Origin: an uncultured Lachnospiraceae bacterium
GTDB taxonomy: Bacteria; Bacillota; Clostridia; Lachnospirales; Lachnospiraceae
Direction: 5' to 3'
NCBI GenBank assembly: GCA_946549155.1
Contig: CAMNQN010000088.1
Coordinates: 1 to 12,388, forward strand
DNA length: 12,388 nt
Under the pieces are notes generated by a model. That model worked only from the letters and a program-made list of their open reading frames with translations, ran no database searches and was not told the DNA's origin. Position 1 is the stretch's first letter. Every line of letters starts with the position of its first letter. The translations under genes and the position numbers were made by a program. Below are positions 7,546 to 12,388 of this stretch, piece by piece.

Positions 7546-9045
7546 ATGAGATTGGAGAATATAAGAGAAGAATTTCCGGAGATGCCCCGGCAGATGCGGG
7601 TGATGGTAGAGCAGGAAGTGGCAAGACAGTTAGAAAAGGAGGCCTACGGGGCTGCGAAACGGTGCGCAGGGGAAAAGCCCGGCCGGCGGGCGGGGAAGCT
7701 TTCAGGAAAAAGAGTGGCGGCACTGGGACTGGCGGCCACCATGGTGACGGGCCTGACGGCCATAGCGGGTTCGAAGGTTTATGAGCTCTATAATGAGAAG
7801 GTGTCCCGGTATTCCGTAAAGACCGGCGCGAGAGTAGAGGGAGCGGATACAGAGCTGATACCGGAGGTGGAGGTTCGGGTCGGTTACCTGCCGGAAGGAT
7901 TGTATCAATGCGATGTGTGCGGAGCCCCCAAGTACCCCAAGTATCATTTTAAAGACAATGGCGCGGACGATCCCCATGTGGGCGGCGTTTCCATGGTTGC
8001 TTGGGTGATAGATACGGAGGGAGACCTGGGAGGTATGGTGGATACCAATGTGGTGGAGCAAAAGAAGATGACCATTGGTGATCATGAGGCGGTTTATCTG
8101 AAAAAGAACCAGATCGACAGCGGAGGCATCGGATACAGCAGGATTCTTTACATCATGTATCCGGAGGTACAGCGTATTCTGCAGATCTATGTGGGGGACG
8201 ATATGCCGGAGGATGCACTGCTGGAGATGGCGGAAGGAATCGAACTGATACCTACAGGGGAGACACTGGATCCGGAAACGGTCTATACTTGGAATGATTA
8301 TGTGAAAGACCAGGAGGAGACGGAAGGTTATGAGGCGAAAGTGACGGCGGCTGCGGAGGAGATGGCAAAACTGCACGCGATAGGAGAAGAGATTACCATG
8401 CCCATGCGGGCCAATACACCTGCGGAGGAATTTGCCGAAACCACGGATATCCGAATCAGGGTGGCGGATGTGCAGACGGCGGACGATTTAAGCCTTCTGG
8501 GCGATTCGGAGTATGTGGAGGACAGATGGAAAAATGAAATAGGAGAGGACGGTACCCTGAAGCCGGATACCGTGCAGTATGTAAAAAGGGGGGATGGACG
8601 GGATACCCTTGACCAGGTGGTCAGAACAGAGGAGCTGGCCCAGAAGCTGGTATACGTTACGCTGGAATATACCAACACCGGTGAGCAGGAGCTTACGGAT
8701 ATCCTGTTTTTCCCCTCCATAATGGCGATCGCGCAGCAGGAGGACGGCTACATCCTGTACGAAGCGAAAAAGCGGCAGGAGGAGGACGGCGCATGGGATG
8801 CGGCGTACAGCACGGGAGCGGCCTTCCTGGGAGAGCTGGATTATTACGATGTACACGGCGGAGAGCGGCAGAACAATTATATCCCCAGTATTCAGCCCGG
8901 AGAGACTGTTACGGTGCATATCGCGAATATTGTGCATGAGGAGGAGCTGCCTTACCTGTATTTGAATCTGAGCGGTTCCGGATATGAATTCGATAAAGAT
9001 GCGCTGGAGACCGGCTATGTGGATATCCGGCAGAACAAGGAGTAA
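7546..9045 (+). CDS. Putative membrane-anchored anti-sigma factor with extracytoplasmic sensor
   Basis: A 499-residue protein. A cytoplasmic N-terminus of about 55 residues, containing REEFPEMPRQMRVMVEQEV, probably binds the sigma factor. A basic stretch and one membrane segment (about 57-75) follow, then a large outer part of about 420 residues. The outer part starts with YLPEGLYQCDVCGAP, recalling DUF4367-like sensor domains, and holds a Cys122-x2-Cys125 pair. A second half (about 270-495) recalls DUF4352-like beta domains (VYVTLEYTNTGEQELTDI). The start was set at ATG 7546 because GAGGTGA (7534-7540) is 5 nt upstream; an in-frame GTG at 7537 overlaps the sigma stop but has no ribosome binding site. 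The anti-sigma role rests on topology and gene order. I do not recognise a named protein. Confidence 0.75.
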   Translation: MRLENIREEFPEMPRQMRVMVEQEVARQLEKEAYGAAKRCAGEKPGRRAGKLSGKRVAALGLAATMVTGLTAIAGSKVYELYNEKVSRYSVKTGARVEGADTELIPEVEVRVGYLPEGLYQCDVCGAPKYPKYHFKDNGADDPHVGGVSMVAWVIDTEGDLGGMVDTNVVEQKKMTIGDHEAVYLKKNQIDSGGIGYSRILYIMYPEVQRILQIYVGDDMPEDALLEMAEGIELIPTGETLDPETVYTWNDYVKDQEETEGYEAKVTAAAEEMAKLHAIGEEITMPMRANTPAEEFAETTDIRIRVADVQTADDLSLLGDSEYVEDRWKNEIGEDGTLKPDTVQYVKRGDGRDTLDQVVRTEELAQKLVYVTLEYTNTGEQELTDILFFPSIMAIAQQEDGYILYEAKKRQEEDGAWDAAYSTGAAFLGELDYYDVHGGERQNNYIPSIQPGETVTVHIANIVHEEELPYLYLNLSGSGYEFDKDALETGYVDIRQNKE

Positions 9046-9070
9046 GAATCCTGCGGCCCATTATAAATGG

Positions 9071-9233
9071 CCGAAGTTATGGTTTCTGATAAGTTCGTGT
9101 TTAATTAATTACCCGGACGCAGGAAGAGGCGGGTGTGCAGGGCCACAAGCATCTGGAAAATAACTTCGGATACCAAGAAAATCTAAGATGCAGCCGGGCG
9201 AAATTTTCGCCCGGCCCCGTCTTTTCCTGCGTC
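9071..9233 (+). ncRNA. Candidate structured RNA (copy A of the repeated element)
   Basis: The conserved core (9097-9126, GTGTTTAATTAATTA to GGACGCAGGAAG) matches the right-hand copy at 27 of 30 positions. Base pairing read by hand: helix P1 9116-9133 with 9216-9233, 18 bp without mismatch if two G-U pairs are allowed; P2 9134-9137 with 9144-9147; P3 9149-9154 with 9186-9191; P4 9193-9202 with 9206-9215. Junction linkers are 0 or 1 nt, giving a compact four-way junction. In addition CCGAAGTTAT (9071-9080) is perfectly complementary to 9160-9169 in the P3 loop, a 10-bp pseudoknot. The element follows the putative anti-sigma gene in the sense direction, so it may be part of its 3' transcript. 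The structure is well supported; transcription and function are unknown. Confidence 0.6.
9193..9225 (+). terminator. Terminator-like GC-rich hairpin after the sigma/anti-sigma operon
   Basis: GCCGGGCGAA (9193-9202) pairs perfectly with TTCGCCCGGC (9206-9215) around a 3-nt loop. It is followed by CCCGTCTTTT. The T-tract is short and preceded by C residues, so termination may be partial. The same hairpin is P4 of the candidate structured RNA, so it could serve structure, termination, or both. Confidence 0.55.
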
Positions 9234-9246
9234 TTGACAGGCGCTC

Positions 9247-9275
9247 TTGCACTGCCGGATGATTACCGGTATAAT
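9247..9275 (+). promoter_or_regulatory. Promoter of the Nudix gene
   Basis: TTGCAC (9247-9252), a 17-bp spacer and a consensus TATAAT (9270-9275) form a near-ideal vegetative promoter, with transcription predicted from about 9282, roughly 42 nt before the gene. A perfect TTGACA at 9234-9239 lies 30 bp from the -10 and is too far to be its -35. Confidence 0.75.
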
Positions 9276-9323
9276 GGGTAGCAGAAATCTGCTGCGGCAA
9301 AAATGAGGAGGCGGGAGAAGGCA

Positions 9324-9821
9324 ATGGAGGAGAAGCAGGACTGCAGAAATTTGACGACGCTTTGTTATATTGAGCGGAAGAATCGTTATCTGATGATGCA
9401 CAGGGTGGCGGAAAAAGAAGATGCTAACCAGGGAAAATGGATCGGTGTGGGCGGACATTTTCAGGTGGGAGAGAGCCCGGAGGAGTGTTTGCTGCGGGAA
9501 GTAAAGGAAGAGACGGGAGTGACGCTCACCTCCTACCGGCTGAGGGGAATCATCACCTTTGTGTCAGATGAGTGGGGATGCGAGTATATGTACCTGTATA
9601 CGGCGGACGGTTTTGAAGGGGAACTGGATGAACAGAGGATGGAGAGCTGCCGGGAGGGAATTTTAAAATGGATTCCGAAAAAAGAAATTTTTTTCCTGAA
9701 TCTCTGGGAGGGGGACCGGCTTTTTTTGAAGCTGCTTTTGCAGGAAGAGAAGCTGTTCTCCATGAAACTGGAATATCAGGGAGACCGGCTGGTGGACTCT
9801 GACCTGAAAATTTACGGGTAA
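9324..9821 (+). CDS. Nudix hydrolase, MutT/8-oxo-dGTP diphosphatase-like
   Basis: A 165-residue cytoplasmic Nudix protein. The Nudix box G-x5-E-x7-REV-x-EE-x-GV is intact: Gly44, Glu50, Arg58, Glu59, Glu62, Glu63 and Gly65. It is preceded by KWIGVGGHF and followed by a YMYLYTADGFEGEL segment typical of the Clostridia members annotated as 8-oxo-dGTP diphosphatases. Such enzymes hydrolyse nucleoside diphosphates linked to a further group, often oxidised dGTP, and lower mutation. The start was set at ATG 9324, with AGGAGG and GGGAGAAGG just upstream; an in-frame ATG at 9303 has no ribosome binding site. The gene has its own promoter and is convergent with tmcAL. The Nudix call is firm, the substrate uncertain. 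Confidence 0.9.
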   Translation: MEEKQDCRNLTTLCYIERKNRYLMMHRVAEKEDANQGKWIGVGGHFQVGESPEECLLREVKEETGVTLTSYRLRGIITFVSDEWGCEYMYLYTADGFEGELDEQRMESCREGILKWIPKKEIFFLNLWEGDRLFLKLLLQEEKLFSMKLEYQGDRLVDSDLKIYG

Positions 9822-9832
9822 GGGAGGGACAG

Positions 9833-9877
9833 CGCTTTGGCGTATTCAGAAAGCGTATGCTGCCATGCCGGCGGCAT
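9833..9877. terminator. Weak hairpins between convergent genes
   Basis: The gap between the Nudix stop and the tmcAL stop holds two short stems: CGCTTT (9833-9838) with AAAGCG (9850-9855), and ATGCC (9865-9869) with GGCAT (9873-9877). On the plus strand the second is followed only by TTA, and on the minus strand by no T-run. They could act as a shared weak terminator, but the evidence is slight. Confidence 0.25.
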
Positions 9878-11125
9878 TTAACGCATCACAGGGGAGCAGG
9901 TATATTCACTGCGGATGGGCGCCTTCCGGTCTCCGGAAGCAGGAAGCTGATAGAGGTGGGAGGCATAGATGTCCTGGGCCAGCATCTGCAGCGCTGGGGC
10001 ATCCAGAAGCTTTTTTGCGTCCGCCAGCTTTGAAAGCAGCGGGATGGAGCCCTGTTTTTTTATGGCCTGCAGCAGCGGAGATGCCGCCCGGCGAAACCCC
10101 AGGATGCGGGCATAGAATACAGTTCCCTGCCCGCGATAGCGCTCTGTTGCCTCACCGGTAATATTTAACAGAATATGCAGGAAAGCCCGGCGGACCCGTG
10201 CTTCTGTCATCTGTTTGGTTTTTACCAGAGAAATAAACTGGGAGATACAGCGGTACTGCGGCAGAATCCGGCGGATACGGTCAGACAAATCCGGAGTCAC
10301 ATCCAGATAGCGGCAGAAACCTGCGTCGGCCTCTGAGAGCAGCTTAAAGTGCAGCAGGGAAGAAAACTGCTCCAGCGTAACGAAGCCGGCTTCCAGTGCG
10401 GTTTCCTGCAATAGGGACAGGCTGCTTTCAGGCAGAAAAGGAGCCAGTTCCCGGAGCGCGCATTTTCCGGTTAACCGGCTTCTGACTGCACTGGCGGAGC
10501 AGAACTGCTGGTCCAGAGCCAGAGAGTGATAGCCGCTTCCCAGCCGCCGGATGGGGAGAGTGGCTATGGGACTATTTATTTTTTTCAGAGCTTTGACGTA
10601 TTCCAGCCCCAGAATATTGTTGGGAGAGGAGAGAAGCTCTAAGACGGCCTCAGGTGCCGTTCCCTTCCCTCCCAGATAATCCGTTACCGCCTTTTCCCGT
10701 GCCAGGGGATAGGTCATTCCCTGCTTCTGGTATTCAAGAAGCTTTTCCCGGTATTCTTCCGGTTCCTGCAGCAAAAGCTGGGCCAGAGGGGCAAAAAGCT
10801 CTGGTACTTTTGTCTCACATCCAAAGGAAAGTACATCCACGCACCCCAGAGAATGCAGTAAAGCCACGGCTCCCTCCGCAAAATACTCTGCGCTGCCGCA
10901 GGCATAGCAGACCGGCAGCTCCAGAACCAGATCAGCCCCGGAGGCCAGGGCCATTTCGGCACGTTTATATTTATCCGTTAAAGCCGACTCTCCCCGCTGG
11001 ACAAAGTCCGGGCTCATCACAATCACAGCAAAATCAGCTCCGGTCAGTTCCTTGGCGCGCTGAAGCTGATAGGCATGTCCGTTGTGAAACGGATTATATT
11101 CCGCGATGATTCCGACGATTTTCAT
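9878..11125 (-). CDS. tmcAL: tRNA(Met) cytidine acetate ligase
   Basis: A 415-residue cytoplasmic protein, the same length as Bacillus YlbM/TmcAL. It uses ATP and acetate to make acetyl-AMP and transfers the acetyl group to N4 of the wobble cytidine (C34) of elongator tRNA-Met, which keeps AUG and AUA decoding apart. The nucleotidyltransferase signature is at the N-terminus: IIAEYNPFHNGH, with His14-x2-His17, followed by SPDFVQRGE and LVLELPVCYA. The C-terminal part (about 190-400) is the helical tRNA-binding region. The start was placed at the ATG that gives MKIVGIIAEYNPF; GGGAGAA lies a few nucleotides upstream, while the longer reading from 11161 adds 12 residues without family support. 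The gene stands alone, convergent with the Nudix gene. Confidence 0.95.
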   Translation of the reverse strand: MKIVGIIAEYNPFHNGHAYQLQRAKELTGADFAVIVMSPDFVQRGESALTDKYKRAEMALASGADLVLELPVCYACGSAEYFAEGAVALLHSLGCVDVLSFGCETKVPELFAPLAQLLLQEPEEYREKLLEYQKQGMTYPLAREKAVTDYLGGKGTAPEAVLELLSSPNNILGLEYVKALKKINSPIATLPIRRLGSGYHSLALDQQFCSASAVRSRLTGKCALRELAPFLPESSLSLLQETALEAGFVTLEQFSSLLHFKLLSEADAGFCRYLDVTPDLSDRIRRILPQYRCISQFISLVKTKQMTEARVRRAFLHILLNITGEATERYRGQGTVFYARILGFRRAASPLLQAIKKQGSIPLLSKLADAKKLLDAPALQMLAQDIYASHLYQLPASGDRKAPIRSEYTCSPVMR

Positions 11126-11223
11126 AGAAATTCTCCCATACCTGCAGCGAAGGCGTACCACAAAAAGAACCCCGGTATCGGTTATGCTCTTTCGCCAAGC
11201 TGCATTTTATCTGTCATGGGGTT

Positions 11224-11252
11224 ATTTTATCAAAAGGAACCGGATACCGCAA
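11224..11252 (-). promoter_or_regulatory. Probable tmcAL promoter
   Basis: On the minus strand TTGCGG (11252-11247), a 17-bp spacer and TAAAAT (11229-11224) preceded by TGA form an extended -10 promoter about 100 nt upstream of the tmcAL start. It has the same -35, spacer length and -10 as the promoter at 268-296. Confidence 0.45.
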
Positions 11253-11369
11253 GGGCCGGACGGCGGAAGGGCAGAAATTTATACGCAGGGATGATTTGCT
11301 GCCGTGTAGGGTGGAAACGGGGAGACAAAACAAAGCAGGAAAAATCGGGAGGAAATTTATCAGATGAGG

Positions 11370-11400
11370 TATACTGTCTTTACAGCAGGAGGTGATACAG
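11370..11400 (+). promoter_or_regulatory. Possible -10 and strong ribosome binding site of the AraC gene
   Basis: TATACT (11370-11375) resembles a -10, but no TTGACA-like -35 lies 16-18 bp upstream, so the promoter may be weak or need an activator. AGGAGGTGAT (11387-11396), a near-perfect match to the 16S anti-Shine-Dalgarno sequence, lies 4 nt before ATG 11401 and fixes that start over an in-frame GTG at 11392. Confidence 0.45.
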
Positions 11401-12261
11401 ATGGAATGGACGGATGCGGTACAAAGAGCAATTCAGTTTATAGAGGAACATATTACAGAGGATATATCTGCGGAGGAGGTGGCGAAGCAGGTGCATATTT
11501 CCTCCTTCTATTTCCAAAAAGGATTCCGTATGCTCTGCGGCTATTCTGTGACGGAATATATCCGAAACCGCAGGCTGTCTCTTGCAGGCGGCGACCTTGC
11601 CACAACAGATAAAAGGGTGATTGATGTGGCAATGAAGTACGGATATGATTCCCCCGACAGTTTTACAAAAGCATTCACAAGATTTCATGGAGTATCACCT
11701 GCTATGGTGCGCAGGGAGAATACAATGATCAAGACCTTTGCGCCGCTGAAACTAGAAATTTCATTGAAAGGTGGTTATCTTATGAATTACAAAATTGTAG
11801 AAAAGGAAAGCTTTTTGGTGCTTGGCGTTTCCAGAACATTTGACTATGAAAACTGCAAGCAGGAGATTCCCAGGTTTTGGGAGGAGCATTACAAAAAGGG
11901 GAACGGCAGATATGTCTGCGGAATGTTTGGCATCAATATTGATGAAAAGATGGGGAATGACAGCTTTGAGTACCTGATTGCCGATCTATACGACCCCAGA
12001 GCAGAAATTCCGGAGGGCTTTGTGACCCGGACCATTCCCGCATTCACCTGGGCAGTCTTTTCCTGTGACGGACCAATGCCGGAAGCCCTTCAGGATGTGA
12101 ATACAAAAATTTTCTCCGAGTGGCTTCCGGCTCTGAAAGAATACGAGTTTGCGGCAGGCTATTGCATAGAAATGTACGATGCGGCCGACAAATATCCAAA
12201 AGGAATCCAGGATGAAAACTATCATTCCGAGATTTGGATTCCCGTCCGCAAGAAGCAGTAG
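11401..12261 (+). CDS. AraC-family regulator with GyrI-like effector-binding domain
   Basis: A 286-residue transcription factor. Residues about 1-107 form the two-part AraC helix-turn-helix: DISAEEVAKQVHISSFYFQKGF, then DVAMKYGYDSPDSFTKAFTRFHGVSP. After a short linker, residues about 125-284 resemble GyrI-like/Cass2 effector domains: MNYKIVEKESFLVLGVSRTF, IPRFWEEH, a central VTRTIPAFTWAVFSC strand pair and a terminal SEIWIPV. This layout (DNA-binding part first, ligand part second) is that of Rob-type and related multidrug-responsive regulators, which bind small, often lipophilic molecules. No target operon lies beside it in the window. The last codons plus the stop fall within a segment complementary to the downstream repeat element (see 12252-12388). 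Confidence 0.92.
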   Translation: MEWTDAVQRAIQFIEEHITEDISAEEVAKQVHISSFYFQKGFRMLCGYSVTEYIRNRRLSLAGGDLATTDKRVIDVAMKYGYDSPDSFTKAFTRFHGVSPAMVRRENTMIKTFAPLKLEISLKGGYLMNYKIVEKESFLVLGVSRTFDYENCKQEIPRFWEEHYKKGNGRYVCGMFGINIDEKMGNDSFEYLIADLYDPRAEIPEGFVTRTIPAFTWAVFSCDGPMPEALQDVNTKIFSEWLPALKEYEFAAGYCIEMYDAADKYPKGIQDENYHSEIWIPVRKKQ

Positions 12262-12388
12262 AGGCTGTGACAGCCTGCACGCCATTGTTCAGATATCTGT
12301 TTAGAAATATTATGTTCGTGTTTTGTTAATTACCAGGACGCAGGAAGGGAAAGCGCGGAGCCGACCCTGTCATCTGAAAAACTGCTTC
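12252..12388 (+). ncRNA. Candidate structured RNA, right copy (copy C), truncated by window edge
   Basis: From GTG at 12318 to the window end this copy aligns without gaps to 9097-9167. The core block, the 23-nt spacing between GGAAG and CATCTG, and the A-rich stretch after it are all kept. ACTGCTTC (12381-12388) falls at the exact position of the copy A pseudoknot strand and is perfectly complementary to GAAGCAGT (12252-12259), which overlaps the end of the AraC gene. Between the two strands lie a hairpin AGGCTG-TGA-CAGCCT (12262-12276) and a palindrome CAGATATCTG (12290-12299). TTCAGAT (12288-12294) can also pair with ATCTGAA (12372-12378), an alternative. The 3' arms of P1, P3 and P4 would lie outside the window. 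Confidence 0.5.

Noticed and set aside
6884..7723. A 279-codon minus-strand frame opposite the sigma factor
   Set aside because: It is Pro-, Leu- and Ser-rich, and runs antisense through the terminator and the sigma gene. It has no recognisable domain.
9071..9233. Known riboswitch classes (cyclic-di-GMP, FMN, tetrahydrofolate, SRP-like RNA)
   Set aside because: The conserved signatures I can recall for these do not match, and the element lies after a gene's stop rather than in an obvious leader of a metabolite gene.
9234..9275. TTGACA at 9234-9239 as -35 of the Nudix promoter
   Set aside because: It is 30 bp from TATAAT; TTGCAC at 9247 gives the correct 17 bp.
11364..11612. An 82-codon reading frame starting 10 nt after GGGAGG, overlapping the AraC gene
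   Set aside because: It lies almost wholly inside the AraC gene in another frame, its product is Gly- and Cys-rich with no recognisable domain, and the AraC start has a far better ribosome binding site.
1..12388. CRISPR array, tRNA/rRNA genes, transposase or integrase
   Set aside because: No regularly spaced direct repeats, no recognisable tRNA arms or rRNA segments, and no transposase or recombinase frame was found. The three repeated elements are several kilobases apart and have no encoded mobility gene in the window.

Overview
The window looks like a chromosomal housekeeping stretch from a Gram-positive anaerobe of the class Clostridia, most likely a Lachnospiraceae relative. The basis is the protein families (YycJ/WalJ-type hydrolase, ACT/UPF0210 pair, Pol I with a dead proofreading domain, TmcAL), strong GGAGG-type ribosome binding sites, and extended -10 promoters. 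This is recognition from memory, not a database result.

Layout. Positions 1-366 hold no gene. They carry a minus-strand copy of a repeated element (core 182-223) and a probable promoter (268-296). From 367 to 6796 runs one plus-strand gene train: a membrane-anchored zinc-finger (zf-HC2) protein overlapping polA by 4 bp, then coaE, a YycJ/WalJ-like metallo-hydrolase, an ACT-domain protein and a UPF0210 protein. It is closed by a strong intrinsic terminator (6813-6885). A second plus-strand unit (7040-9045) encodes an ECF-type sigma factor and its probable membrane-anchored anti-sigma partner. Then come a structured intergenic region (9046-9240), a promoter (9247-9275) and a Nudix hydrolase (9324-9821). 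A convergent minus-strand gene, tmcAL (9878-11125), makes the ac4C wobble modification of elongator tRNA-Met. The window ends with an AraC-type regulator fused to a GyrI-like ligand-binding domain (11401-12261) and a third, truncated copy of the repeated element.

How the genes fit together. The first operon links DNA repair synthesis (Pol I), CoA biosynthesis (CoaE), a DNA- or envelope-linked metallo-hydrolase and the conserved ACT/UPF0210 pair of unknown function. The sigma/anti-sigma pair is a self-contained signalling module. Nudix, TmcAL and AraC/GyrI are separate units.

Most notable signal. A repeated, apparently structured RNA element occurs three times (182-223 minus; around 9071-9233 plus; around 12252-12388 plus). 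Two copies align without gaps for about 70 nt. In both, an 8-nt segment at the same offset pairs with an upstream segment, and three of the pairs differ between copies in a way that preserves pairing. The 9116-9233 copy folds by hand into an 18-bp helix closing a four-way junction. I do not recognise this element as a named RNA family.
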